A DNA stretch of 64,000 nt from Kribbella antiqua (GTDB taxonomy: Bacteria; Actinomycetota; Actinomycetes; Propionibacteriales; Kribbellaceae). Below, piece after piece: positions 34,701-43,227 of this stretch (position 1 is its first letter; the number at the start of each line of letters is the position of its first letter). A program made the position numbers and the translations under genes. The stretch lies in assembly GCF_004345665.1 (NCBI RefSeq), contig NZ_SLWR01000016.1:116739-180738 (forward strand), written 5' to 3'. The notes under the pieces were generated by a model. That model ran no database searches and was not told the DNA's origin. It saw nothing but the letters and a program-made list of their open reading frames with translations.

Positions 34701-37700
34701 TCAGTGGCTCCGGGACGTCCACCACGCTGTCGTTGATCGAGGACGACGGCACCGTCACCACCTTCACCCCGGCCGCGGCACCGGTCGCCAACGCGGCCAC
34801 CGTGTTCCGGCCGGACGGGATCGCCGAGCCCGGGGTCGCGTCGAAGACGAGCTACTCCTACGACGCCTCCGGCCGCGTGTCCCGCATCCTGGCCCCGGTG
34901 CCGCCGGGCGTCACCTGCCCCGCCACCGGGACCCTGAACCCTGGGTGCCGCGCGCTGCGGTTCGACTACGGCACCACCGGCACCGCGACTGGGCGCCTGG
35001 TGAATGCGTGGCTCGACATCTACAACCCCGACAAGACCGGCGGCGCCGGGATGGACTCCATCAACGTCGCCACCTACACCTACGACACCTCGGGCAGGCT
35101 CGCGACCGTGACCGACCCCCGCTCCGGGCTGTCCACCCAGTACACCTACAACGCCTCCAACCACCTGACCTCGGTCAAGCCCGCCGGCCAGGTCCCGTAC
35201 CAGTTCAACTACGTCACCGTCGACCAGCGCGAAAAGCTCGACACGGTCACCCGGGACCGTCCGGCCGGCGACCCGGCCGGCGGCACCGCGACCCTGGGCA
35301 AGTACGTGTACGACGTCCCGCTGTCCGGGACCGGCCTGCCGGACCTGACCGGCGGCTCGGTGGCGCGCTGGAACCAGAAAGCCACGCCCACGAACGGGTT
35401 CGCGGTCTTCGGGCCCGACCACCCCCTCACTGGTGCCCCGGGGTCGGGGGATTGGCAGTACGCCGACCTGCAATACACCGACGCCGCCGGCTACACCATC
35501 AACACCGCCAAGTACGGCGCCGGCGACTGGCAGTACACCTCGACCGACTACAACGACCAAGGCAACGTCGTCCGCGAACTCGACGAACGCGCCCTCCGCG
35601 CGGTCATCGACGACACGATGCCGTCCGGCGCGACGGTCGACCAGCTCGCCTCGGTCACCGTCTACAACGCCGACATCACCAACGCCGCTGGCGACACGGT
35701 GGTGACTCCGGCTGGCACGTTGGTGACCGACACGTACGGCCCGGCTCGGTACGCCGCGCTGAAGAACGGCACCGTCGCGTGGGTCCGCCCGCACACCCAC
35801 ACCACCTTCGACCAGGGCGCGCCCAACGCGGGCATCAACCCCGACACGTCGCTGCCGTACCGGCTCGCCACCACCGAGACGTCGTTCGCACACGACCCGG
35901 GCACCGGCACCGACCTCGAGACCACCAGCCAGACCCTGACCGACTACTCCGCCCCCGTCGCCGGCGACCCCGACGGCTGGGCACTCAGCCTGCCGGGCAA
36001 GACCATCACCGACGTCGACCTCGACGGCAGCAACAGCAGCGGCGACATCGTCAAGGTCACCCGCTACGACACCGAAAGCCGCGTCATCGAAACCCGCCAA
36101 CCGGCCTCGAACGGTGCGGACGCCGGTACGACGAAGACGGTGTACTACACCACGGCCGCGAACGCTTCCTTCGCCGAGTGCGGCCTGAAGCCGCAGTGGG
36201 CCGGCCTGGTCTGCAAGACCTACCCCGCCGCGGCCCCGACCGGCCCGTCCGGTGCCACGCCGACGCTGCCGTCCACCACCACGTCTGCATTCACCTACCT
36301 GCTTGCACCGAAAACCGTCACCGAGGCCTCCGGCACCGTCACCCGCACCACCACCACGACGTACCTGCTCGACGGCCGCATCTCCTCAGCCAAGACCGTG
36401 GTCGCCGGCCTGACCGGCTCGACCCCGAACACCGAGAAGGTCACCACCTACGACTCTGCGACCGGTCAGCCCACGGTGGCGACGGCCAAGAACGCCGACG
36501 GCACCACCGCCGGCACCATCACCACCGGCTACGACACCTGGGGCCGCCAGACCACCTACCAGCCCTCAGGCGAATCGGCCACCACCACGGTCTACAACGC
36601 CGCCGGCTCAGTCGCCACGGTCACCGACGCCAACGGCTCCACCACCTACACCTACGACGGCACCGACGCCGCCGGCAAAACCGAACACCGCGGACTCGCG
36701 ACCAAGGTCGACGTCACCACCGCCGGCTCCACCTGGACCTCCACCGGCGCCTACGACGCCGACGGCTCCATGACCATCCAGAAGTTGCCGGGCGGCGTTA
36801 CCCAGTACAACGACCTCGACAACACCGGCGAACCCACCGGGCTGCGCTACACCGGCCAAGTCACCACCGTCAACGACGACGGCTCGACCACCGTCGACCC
36901 CAACGGCGGCTGGCTCTCCTGGTCCCTGGACAACGACATCACCGGCCGGGTCACCCACGAATGGACCCCCGACGGCACCGCCTTCACCGACCCCGGCGGC
37001 GGCGCGATCCCCTACGACCGTCACTACTCCTACGACAACGCCGGCCGCCTCACCCAGGTCAACGACCGCACCGCCGCTGCATCCGGCGCGGACCCGGACG
37101 CGGCACCATGCGTAACCCGCACTTACGGCTTCGACGCCAACGACAACCGGTTGACGAAGGCAACCGCTCCGGCCGCGGCCGACGGCTCCTGCACCACGTC
37201 CGGCGCTACCACGGTGACCCGCGCCTTCGACACCGCAGACCGTCCCGTCACCGGCGCCAACGGGGTTGGCAGTTACAGCTACGACCTGTTGGGCCGCACC
37301 ACCACCCTGCCGGCTTCGGATGCACCTCGACCGGCTGATGGAGACATCGGCCTCGCCTACTTCGACAGCGACTTGGCTAGCTCCATCACCCAGGGAGCCA
37401 CCACAACCACCTACACCCTTGACGCCCTCGACCGGCGCTCCACCGAGACGGTCACTAACGCGTCCGGCTCAACCCAGACCATCCGCCACTACACCGACAC
37501 ATCCGACAACCCCACCTGGGTGACCCAGGGCGCCACCACCCAGCGCTATGCAGAGCTGATCGGCGGCGACCTGTCCCTCACTGTCAACCAATCCGGCACC
37601 GCTGACCTGACTCTGGCCAACACCCACGGCGACATCGTGACCACGGTTGACTTGCCTGGCGGTGGCGCAGCGGCCGAGGGCATCGTCGGCTGGAACAACT

Positions 37701-38398
37701 ACGACGAGTACGGCAACGCCGCAGGCACCACCGCGGACACAGGAGCCGTCGACTATGGCTGGCTGGGCGCAAAGCAGCGCTCGACTAGCGGCTCAGGGCT
37801 GACGCTCATGGGAGTTCGCCTTTACAACGCGGCGACCGGTCTCTTCACATCGGCAGACCCAGTCCCCGGCGGGAATGCGAACGCCTATACGTATCCGTCC
37901 GACCCGATCAACAGCTTCGACCTGGACGGTCGCTTCGGTTGGAAGAAGTTCTTGAGCAGGGCCGCTACTGTCGCAGGGATCGCCGCTGCAGTGGCTTGCG
38001 TAATCGGCACTGGTGGTCTGTGTCTAGGAGCGGCTTTGGTCGCCGCTGGCGCCAGCGCGGCATGGCACGGCTACAACGCCGCGACGGGTGGTGAGACCTG
38101 GGGACACGCAGCGCGGAATGTCGCCTTCGACTTCGCAACCACAAGGTTCAGAGCCGCGCGCTATGCATCGCCTGGCCGGTTCGCCAGGATCGGCAAGCTT
38201 GCCAAGTGGCGTAACCACACGAAGAGCATTCGCAGGTTTGGGCGTCACCGCGGACGTTGGCTGCATAGGATCAGCCCACGACGCCACTTCAGGCACTATG
38301 TGCACTCCTGGCGTCACCACCCTTGGCATACTGCAGGCTGGACGGCGGCCAATGCTGGCCTCGGGTACAAGAGCTACAGAGGATGGGACATCCCATAA
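31733..38398 (+). CDS. Secreted RHS/YD-repeat protein with variable C-terminal toxin tip
   Basis: The product is about 2,221 aa. I chose GTG 31733 because of ggggag six bases upstream and because it places a signal peptide at the N-terminus (FPRIVAVVVSAALLVTGLEA); GTG 31676 is the outermost start. A DNRLRE-like beta region lies at about residues 300-480. YD repeats dominate from about residue 1030 (YSYDASGRVSRIL, YTYDTSGRLATVTD, YSYDNAGRLTQVND). The RHS core ends near residue 2066 (MGVRLYNAATGLFTSADPV and INSFDLDGR). The last 155 residues differ: a hydrophobic, Ala-rich helical part, then a very basic Arg/His-rich end. Such tips are toxins in contact-dependent or polymorphic toxin systems. 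The tip family is not recognised. The stop overlaps the next gene's ATG by one base. Confidence 0.85.
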   Translation: MFVLDRSQRARVQKFPRIVAVVVSAALLVTGLEAHQPAEAAPAADPKPLATKVDSRPDLVSAVVTARAQGSKVEVESLRTETDTTWANPDGTMSTEASAAPIRFKNAAGMWQPIDLDLVQGTDGTVAPRGHAYGLQLGKRSAATGGVFASVQAGSGRQVEWLAPWALPEPSLDGTKATYADVQPGIDLVLDARRSGFEQDFVVKQRPTTAPVWRIPLRTKGLTAKPQADGSIDFVDARNVVRSRIPVAYMWDAVIDPASGDPADRSKVSVTVEQATPGRAKLVITPDPTWLLDPARVFPVTVDPTYAIQTVNTTFDTYVESDYTTDQSASPELRLGTYNGGAVKARSFVHFPTAPFKNKQIRSAVLQLWETYSASCTPTTFEVHSSDLASTSSRWGSQPTYSSTVSGSVQVAKGYSSACPGAKVTVPLASALYTGWQASSATTVGVALKAANETDSGSWKKFHSIDGSYPPNVLITYNRAPSQTTAPKVWSAVSYAAPNSSTLSYTSDLTPWVSSTASDADSNQVRYFFYFHTSTDGSGLVTSCASQAVASATEAGCAPGTLPDNTQLYVRSRAGDMDTGGNVMLFGNYSGWTPIRTAAGTPVAPTVSCPTPYGNNTWQDIPPTADVTCTVSVTTSGASYSVPGYFRLTLDGKPYGGGTGGTVAGQVKVMPPFNGGTTSTQITVPKSIAGLHQLTARSESPTGKLSGTTSYSFGWGGTMLTSPTADPRITTTDTVRIAASGPPRGTAASVTAKIRWRVSGYGGADDLVGWTEDATALPVVDNGAAGVTVNTTWDTSNATVDNYLDSDPDTTGVQPTTLNSRIPVKLDVQVCFSYDASLQCTWSQAPGTTVQRVPHAFGNGFPTADAGPGQVALWTGEFNTDTTDISVPGYTGSLSVSRSHSTYAGAPTTVNGVFGPGWTAQFDGADAGAAGTEVVDSTRIDGTIALLDGDGTGLVFQSPTGQRRTTAAFATGTWVPADEDTELDGSRLTVSGSGTSTTLSLIEDDGTVTTFTPAAAPVANAATVFRPDGIAEPGVASKTSYSYDASGRVSRILAPVPPGVTCPATGTLNPGCRALRFDYGTTGTATGRLVNAWLDIYNPDKTGGAGMDSINVATYTYDTSGRLATVTDPRSGLSTQYTYNASNHLTSVKPAGQVPYQFNYVTVDQREKLDTVTRDRPAGDPAGGTATLGKYVYDVPLSGTGLPDLTGGSVARWNQKATPTNGFAVFGPDHPLTGAPGSGDWQYADLQYTDAAGYTINTAKYGAGDWQYTSTDYNDQGNVVRELDERALRAVIDDTMPSGATVDQLASVTVYNADITNAAGDTVVTPAGTLVTDTYGPARYAALKNGTVAWVRPHTHTTFDQGAPNAGINPDTSLPYRLATTETSFAHDPGTGTDLETTSQTLTDYSAPVAGDPDGWALSLPGKTITDVDLDGSNSSGDIVKVTRYDTESRVIETRQPASNGADAGTTKTVYYTTAANASFAECGLKPQWAGLVCKTYPAAAPTGPSGATPTLPSTTTSAFTYLLAPKTVTEASGTVTRTTTTTYLLDGRISSAKTVVAGLTGSTPNTEKVTTYDSATGQPTVATAKNADGTTAGTITTGYDTWGRQTTYQPSGESATTTVYNAAGSVATVTDANGSTTYTYDGTDAAGKTEHRGLATKVDVTTAGSTWTSTGAYDADGSMTIQKLPGGVTQYNDLDNTGEPTGLRYTGQVTTVNDDGSTTVDPNGGWLSWSLDNDITGRVTHEWTPDGTAFTDPGGGAIPYDRHYSYDNAGRLTQVNDRTAAASGADPDAAPCVTRTYGFDANDNRLTKATAPAAADGSCTTSGATTVTRAFDTADRPVTGANGVGSYSYDLLGRTTTLPASDAPRPADGDIGLAYFDSDLASSITQGATTTTYTLDALDRRSTETVTNASGSTQTIRHYTDTSDNPTWVTQGATTQRYAELIGGDLSLTVNQSGTADLTLANTHGDIVTTVDLPGGGAAAEGIVGWNNYDEYGNAAGTTADTGAVDYGWLGAKQRSTSGSGLTLMGVRLYNAATGLFTSADPVPGGNANAYTYPSDPINSFDLDGRFGWKKFLSRAATVAGIAAAVACVIGTGGLCLGAALVAAGASAAWHGYNAATGGETWGHAARNVAFDFATTRFRAARYASPGRFARIGKLAKWRNHTKSIRRFGRHRGRWLHRISPRRHFRHYVHSWRHHPWHTAGWTAANAGLGYKSYRGWDIP

Positions 38399-38664
38399 TG
38401 ACCGCGGCCGAGGTGCTCGACTCCTGGTGGTTCACCCTGGTCTTCGTACTGGCCTGCGCACTGAACTTCTTCCTGGTTGATCGGCAGACAGTCGGGACCT
38501 GGTACTCGGTGGCGCTGGCCGTGCTAGTGATCGCCTTTGTGCTTGCGGCGGGGCTTTCGAGCGTTCCGCTAGCGATTGTTGCGATGGTCGGATTCGTCGT
38601 TCTGGTCATGGTTGGATTGGCCGTCCGCCGCTCGGGCAGGCGACACATCGATCGGCAAAGCTAA
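38398..38664 (+). CDS. Small membrane protein, candidate immunity protein for the RHS tip
   Basis: The product is 88 aa from ATG 38398, whose A is shared with the RHS stop (TAATG), a sign of translational coupling. Two or three hydrophobic segments (WWFTLVFVLACALNFFLV, YSVALAVLVIAFVLAAGL and VAMVGFVVLVMVGLAV) are followed by a basic tail. Immunity genes usually sit directly downstream of RHS toxin genes. A membrane immunity protein would fit a membrane-active or imported toxin. The role is inferred from position only. Confidence 0.6.
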   Translation: MTAAEVLDSWWFTLVFVLACALNFFLVDRQTVGTWYSVALAVLVIAFVLAAGLSSVPLAIVAMVGFVVLVMVGLAVRRSGRRHIDRQS

Positions 38665-38808
38665 GGTGAGCGCTACTCCTTCGGTCATTCAGCGATCTGC
38701 GCGGATCTTATGGCGATGGCTGGGTTAGGAGTGTCGTTGTCCGGGTTGCGCTTATGCTGCTCAACACCCTCAAATTCAGCTCTCACGACTCCGGTGGGCC
38801 ATCGTCCG

Positions 38809-38814
38809 TAAGGT
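38809..38814 (+). promoter_or_regulatory. -10 box of a leaderless gene (TAAGGT)
   Basis: The hexamer ends six bases before ATG 38821. Confidence 0.35.
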
Positions 38815-38820
38815 CGTGAC

Positions 38821-39024
38821 ATGAGCGACGTTCCCGAGCCCGGCTGGCTGAATCGACTGCGACCATCCGCCAAGCAACGGCCTCGCACCCAGTTCGTGCG
38901 GATCCGCTGGCATGACCTACAGGAATTGCTGCGCGAGCGCGATGCGCTGTGGAGCGCCGCCTCTGACGAGACGAGGTCGCTGCTCGAAACAAGCCGACGC
39001 GAATACGGCCGGGATTTCGGGTGA
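38821..39024 (+). CDS. Small basic hypothetical protein
   Basis: The product is 67 aa. It is Arg-rich and helical (IRWHDLQELLRERDALWSAA), with no membrane span and no recognised family. The leaderless start with a TAAGGT box supports a real gene. The end lies 57 bases from the stop of the convergent gene. Confidence 0.45.
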   Translation: MSDVPEPGWLNRLRPSAKQRPRTQFVRIRWHDLQELLRERDALWSAASDETRSLLETSRREYGRDFG

Positions 39025-39080
39025 GGCTCGAGATGATCAAACCTGCACTCCGCAGTCTTCGGTTGGCGGAAGCGTCGCAG

Positions 39081-40121
39081 TCAGCGTCGCGCGAAGGTTC
39101 GCTCGACTCGGTAGATGTAGCTGTAGGCGTCGGTTGTCTTTGAAGGCCCGTCGGCCGTGGTCAGGGTCGCCGCAGTCGCGGCCATGATCGCTGCAGAGAC
39201 GGGATCTTGCTGGCCGACCAACTCCCATGCGGCGCCTGCGAGGCCAAGGCCGAAGCCGACCATCTGCGGCAGTGACCATGCGCGTTGGGCGGTCCGCCGC
39301 AGGGTGAGAGCACGATCCTGCAGTTCCTCCCTTCGGAGCTGGAGGAGGGCATGCCGCTCGTCTGGCGGGAGCGGCCCGAGCTCGATCAGGAAGCGTCGGC
39401 AATCGCGGGCGTATGCCCGGTACTCGCCGCCGTGCTGGCTGCGGAAGTCGAGGATCTCGTCGAGCGGCACGGATTCAAGACCGATCGCAACTGGCTCGAT
39501 ATCGAGGGCGACGAGATGCCCCGCCGATGGCATCTTCGACCGGCTAAGAGTCCGCATCAGGTCATCCACAGGCCTCGAGTCGGCGGTAACGGGATGCAGC
39601 GACAGGCCCTGCCGCTGGCCGGCGGCGCGGGCCAGCTGGGCGAGGAGGATCAGAATCGTCGTCCGCACGACGGGATGAAGCGGTATCGAGACGCCATCCT
39701 CGGTGGGGCGAGCGAGGTCACGAGATTCCAGCTCTTCCACCAGCATCCGGGCCAGCCCGACGTCGACGCCCCACCCGACGCGACTGTACGACAACTCGTG
39801 ATATCTCTCCGGATGCGGTTCAAGGTCGTCGAATGCGTTGCTGGTGAGGAGGTCCACCATCACAGTGGTGAGATCTTCGGTCATCTGCTGATCGACAAAT
39901 GTCTCAGGCTCCAGGACCCGGAGCAGCCCTCGGTCGATCAGCGGGCCGGCCAGAACAGGATCCGCGATTTCCGGCCGACCGGCCATGTATCGCGGCAGCA
40001 GTATCGAAAGGTTGTCGAAGAACAGCAGGAGCGTCTTCAGCTCGTCGGCTTCACGTCCGACCCAGTAGGGCGGCGGGTAGTAATACGCGGTCTGCGCCTC
40101 GGAACCGACCTCGTCGGCCAT
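39081..40121 (-). CDS. Hypothetical protein with YYPPPYW N-terminus
   Basis: The product is 346 aa from ATG 40121; ATG 40133 gives four more residues. It opens with YYYPPPYWVGREADELKTLLLFFDNLSILLP, a pattern seen in actinobacterial proteins of the DUF6236 kind, though I cannot confirm the family. The middle is helical. A mildly hydrophobic segment appears near the C-terminus (MVGFGLGLAGAAWELVG). No catalytic motif is evident. It stands alone between the RHS region and the serine recombinase. Confidence 0.6.
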   Translation of the reverse strand: MADEVGSEAQTAYYYPPPYWVGREADELKTLLLFFDNLSILLPRYMAGRPEIADPVLAGPLIDRGLLRVLEPETFVDQQMTEDLTTVMVDLLTSNAFDDLEPHPERYHELSYSRVGWGVDVGLARMLVEELESRDLARPTEDGVSIPLHPVVRTTILILLAQLARAAGQRQGLSLHPVTADSRPVDDLMRTLSRSKMPSAGHLVALDIEPVAIGLESVPLDEILDFRSQHGGEYRAYARDCRRFLIELGPLPPDERHALLQLRREELQDRALTLRRTAQRAWSLPQMVGFGLGLAGAAWELVGQQDPVSAAIMAATAATLTTADGPSKTTDAYSYIYRVERTFARR

Positions 40122-40242
40122 GGCCGCCCCCATCCTCGCTCAACATCATCGCCCGGATCATTAGAGGTCCCGGACAAGTACATGATGCCGCCAACGGCTT
40201 CTCATCGCGCCACTTCAGACTGAGGGCTGATCGTCGTAAAGG

Positions 40243-41307
40243 TCACGGCGTGGCGTGGTGTGTGACCGACCCGTGGGTTCCGCAGATCCACTGGCCGTCG
40301 ACGTGGCTCCAGCCGCGGCCAGTGAGCCACAGTACGGCGACATCGGGAGTCCGTGCCGGGTCGCCGTTGGTGAGCTCGTCGCCGAGCATTACGGCCGAGC
40401 TGCACAGGCCGCACATGATGAGGCGGGCCTGGTGCGGTTGGCAGCGTTCGCAGTGCCAGCGCTCGACGACGGCCGTGGCCGGCCGATCTGGGTCTGGTAT
40501 CAGCCAGACGGTGTCGAGGCCTTCGCGGTGCAGTTGAAGTTCGTGTTTGTTCGAGGGGCGGTAACCACAGGTCGGGCAGGCCGCCGTACGTGGCGGTGCC
40601 GGCATCGGCGGCGGCTCATCCGTCGAACCGTTCGTCATGCCGTCGGTGACTGCCGGGAGCTCCAGAGCAGTTGCAGTGCCGGGCAGCGCTGGGGAGCGCA
40701 GTTCGGGCAAGTATTTGTAGACCGTCGAGCGGCTGACGCCGAGCAGGCGGGCGATCGAGGACACGGAGTGATCGGGCTCGGCGAGGAGCGTTCTGGCGGA
40801 GCGCACCTGGTCTGGTGTCATCGCGGGAGGCCGCCCGAGGCGTGTACCCCGTGCTCTGGCCGCGGCCAGGCCTTCGTGCGTGCCTTCCACGATGAGTTCG
40901 CGGATGAACTCCGCGAGTGCGGCGAAGATGTGGAACACGAGCCGGCCACCGGGGGTCGTGGTGTCGATCGCCTCGTGCAGTGATCGGAACCCGACACCAC
41001 TACGCCGGAGGTCACCGACGATGGTGAGGAGGTCCTGCAGCGACCTGGCCAGCCGGTCGAGGCTCGGTACGACGAGCGTGTCGCCCGGGCGCAGGTACGC
41101 CAGGCAGGCGATGAGCTCGGGCCGGTCGGCGTCGCGGCCGGATTGCTTATCGGCGAACACCTTGATGCACCCGGCCTCGTTCAGCGTCCGAAGCTGCCGG
41201 TCGAGGAGCTGGCCGTGCGTCGACACCCTGGCATACCCGACCGAGGCGCCAGTGAGCACTGCGGGTTCAGCTGCGAGCAGGTCGGGTGCGGTCACAGGGG
41301 TCGCCAT
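40243..41307 (-). CDS. Serine recombinase (resolvase/invertase type) with zinc-ribbon C-terminus
   Basis: The product is 354 aa from ATG 41307; the frame is open to 41352. The catalytic Ser lies at about residue 29 (YARVSTHGQ). The family motifs LVVPSLDRLARSLQDL, GRLVFHIFAALAEFIRELI and GLAAARARGTRLGRPP follow, then a helix-turn-helix (SVSSIARLLGVSRSTVYKYL). The extra C-terminal 130 residues hold CPTCGYRPSNKHELQLH and CERCQPHQ...CGLC cysteine clusters, not usual in plain Tn3 resolvases. These suggest added DNA binding. It may invert or resolve nearby DNA. Confidence 0.8.
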   Translation of the reverse strand: MATPVTAPDLLAAEPAVLTGASVGYARVSTHGQLLDRQLRTLNEAGCIKVFADKQSGRDADRPELIACLAYLRPGDTLVVPSLDRLARSLQDLLTIVGDLRRSGVGFRSLHEAIDTTTPGGRLVFHIFAALAEFIRELIVEGTHEGLAAARARGTRLGRPPAMTPDQVRSARTLLAEPDHSVSSIARLLGVSRSTVYKYLPELRSPALPGTATALELPAVTDGMTNGSTDEPPPMPAPPRTAACPTCGYRPSNKHELQLHREGLDTVWLIPDPDRPATAVVERWHCERCQPHQARLIMCGLCSSAVMLGDELTNGDPARTPDVAVLWLTGRGWSHVDGQWICGTHGSVTHHATP

Positions 41308-41373
41308 GACCGCGACTGTACGAGAAAGGGACAGCGGCAGGTTGTTGGACACTCCGACTTCGCAACACGTTTT

Positions 41374-41400
41374 CTCGACACTCAGAGCCTGCGTGTCGAG
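41374..41400. repeat. Inverted repeat upstream of the serine recombinase gene
   Basis: The arms CTCGACAC (41374-41381) and GTGTCGAG (41393-41400) are perfect 8-bp inverted repeats separated by 11 bases. They lie about 70 bases before the gene. The position fits a recombination or operator site. The rest of 41401-41712 shows nothing else. Confidence 0.45.
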
Positions 41401-41712
41401 TGCCGAACGGACTCAGGCGGGTGGTGTCCAGATAACGATCGTCAGCACCAACAACAGGCAGCCGGGATTCGTCCAGAGATGCTGAACGGTGTTGGTCTCG
41501 CGAGACTTGCGTCGCGCGGCTAACGTCAGTCGTCGACGTCCTCCCCGTCTTGTGCCGCTGCCGAGTCGTCCCATCTGGACTTTGTCGGCAACCTGGCCGA
41601 CCACCAGGCCCGTATATGACCGAAGTAACGAGCAGCGCGTCCCCCGGGGAATACCATCCTCGAGACGCGCTGTCGTGCTGTCGTAAAGACCTCGGGCGGC
41701 GGTTGTGCCTGA

Positions 41713-42018
41713 TTAGGCCTTCGCCTCCAGATCCTCAGCCGACGGCTCCTCGACGCCCTCCTCCTCGTACTCCCACTCGCTATCCCACAGTCTCCGAGAG
41801 TACGAGGCTTGCGCCTCAACCTCAGCGACGCTGTAGGGCACCGGCGTCACGCTCTGCAGGTGAGCACGGATCGCGGCCTCGCCCGCGGCAACAGCAGCCG
41901 CGAGGTGTGGCGGGTGGACCTTCCGCCATGCCTTGTCGTTGAACGCGATGCTGTAGCGGATCTCGAACGGCTTGTACCAGTTCGGCTCGGGGGTACTCGC
42001 GGGCGGGTTTTCGACCAT
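41713..42018 (-). CDS. Small acidic hypothetical protein
   Basis: The product is 101 aa from ATG 42018, with a strong aggagg ribosome-binding site nine bases upstream. It has a Pro-rich start (PPASTPEPNWYKPFEIRYSIAF) and a Glu-rich C-terminus. No family is recognised. The A/T-rich stretch before it (about 42040-42110) suggests a promoter. The region to 42369 holds no other gene. Confidence 0.55.
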   Translation of the reverse strand: MVENPPASTPEPNWYKPFEIRYSIAFNDKAWRKVHPPHLAAAVAAGEAAIRAHLQSVTPVPYSVAEVEAQASYSRRLWDSEWEYEEEGVEEPSAEDLEAKA

Positions 42019-42369
42019 TAGATTCAACCTCCTGTGTGGGGGACTTACTCCTCTAGTTTATCAGCATCTCACCGAGTTATACATATCTCCCGAAGATGAT
42101 CACAACTAGGTTGAGAGCCATGGCTCACAACGATCGTCAAGTCACGACGCGGAAAGCGTTCCCGGCCGCGTCGGCGACCCGGCGGCGCCGACAGTCCGGT
42201 TAACGGGTTCCCTGGCGGAACAGCCCTCTTCTAAGGACTGAGGTCTCCACTGCGGAGGTTCTCACTAACGATCGTTCACGAGACACTCTTAAAGCCGGCG
42301 GCGTCCAGGCGGGGGAAGTTGTAACGAATGCCGTGTACGCGGCAACGTCACGAGCTCGGGGGTTCGCGA

Positions 42370-42375
42370 TACAGT
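42370..42375 (+). promoter_or_regulatory. -10 box of a leaderless gene (TACAGT)
   Basis: The hexamer ends seven bases before ATG 42383. Confidence 0.35.
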
Positions 42376-42382
42376 CCGGCGC

Positions 42383-42955
42383 ATGCGAATCGGCTACGGA
42401 CGAGTCTCCACCCGCGACCAACACCCCGAGGCCCAACACGATGCGCTCCGCGCGGCCGGCTGCGACGACGTGTTCATCGACAAGGCATCCGGGAAGCTCG
42501 CCCGCCGCCCGGAGCTGGACCGGGCGTTGTTGTCGGCCAACCGCGCGGGGGACCAGCTGGTGATCACCAAGCTCGACCGGCTCGGCCGGTCGCTGGAACA
42601 CCTGATCGAGATGTCCAAGGACCTGCAGTCGCGCGGGGTGGACCTGGTGGTGCTCGACCAGGGCATCGACACCTCCACCGCGGTCGGGCGCATGTTCTTC
42701 CAGATCCTGGGCTCGATCGCCGAGTTCGAGCACGCGCTGATGTCCGAGCGCACGATCGACGGGCTCGCGGCCGCGCGCGCCCGCGGCCGCACCGGCGGCC
42801 AGAAACCCAAACTCGGCCCCCGCCAGGTCAAACTGGCGCGGCAGATGTACGAAGAGACCGGCGCCGACGGGAAGCGGCGCTACACCGTGGCGCAAATCGC
42901 GGCAGAGTTCGGCGTCACCCGCCCGACCATCTACCGCCACCTGTCTCGGGCCTAA
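42383..42955 (+). CDS. Tn3-type serine recombinase (resolvase)
   Basis: The product is 190 aa, the normal length for a resolvase. The catalytic Ser lies at residue 9 (IGYGRVSTRDQ). Conserved segments follow: LVITKLDRLGRSLEHL, GIDTSTAVGRMFFQILGSIAEFEHAL and ERTIDGLAAARARGRTGG. A C-terminal helix-turn-helix reads YTVAQIAAEFGVTRPTIYRHL. It probably acted on a transposon or element boundary. No transposase is next to it. Confidence 0.88.
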   Translation: MRIGYGRVSTRDQHPEAQHDALRAAGCDDVFIDKASGKLARRPELDRALLSANRAGDQLVITKLDRLGRSLEHLIEMSKDLQSRGVDLVVLDQGIDTSTAVGRMFFQILGSIAEFEHALMSERTIDGLAAARARGRTGGQKPKLGPRQVKLARQMYEETGADGKRRYTVAQIAAEFGVTRPTIYRHLSRA

Positions 42956-43066
42956 TCACCCAACGGTCGCGCCGGCGACAGTCAAGGTCACGAGCCGCAG
43001 TTCCGCTGCACTCGATCCGGCTCGCCAAGGGACGTACCGTGGACAGCAACCAGCGCGAGGAGTGCC

Positions 43067-43183
43067 ATGCCCCCGAGGCACCGGTTCATCGCCCACCTAA
43101 TCCGACGCGGCATCGCGGCGGGCGACTTCAGCCCCAGCGCCGCCCTCAACCAGCTCCTCATGCAGCGGACATCTGCGCAGTAA
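43067..43183 (+). CDS. Possible 38-aa small basic protein
   Basis: ATG 43067 is preceded by gaggag at ideal spacing. The product MPPRHRFIAHLIRRGIAAGD... is basic and ends LLMQRTSAQ. No family is recognised. It may be noncoding; the ribosome-binding site is the main support. Confidence 0.3.
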   Translation: MPPRHRFIAHLIRRGIAAGDFSPSAALNQLLMQRTSAQ

Positions 43184-43227
43184 CCGGGGCTCCAAGATGG
43201 GTGCGGTCGCGGACGGCAGGCTAGGTT

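Noticed and set aside
31688..36100. A 1,470-aa minus-strand ORF opposite the RHS gene
   Set aside because: It is low-complexity Arg/Gly/Val text caused by high GC codon bias of the RHS repeats; the plus-strand RHS reading has clear domains.
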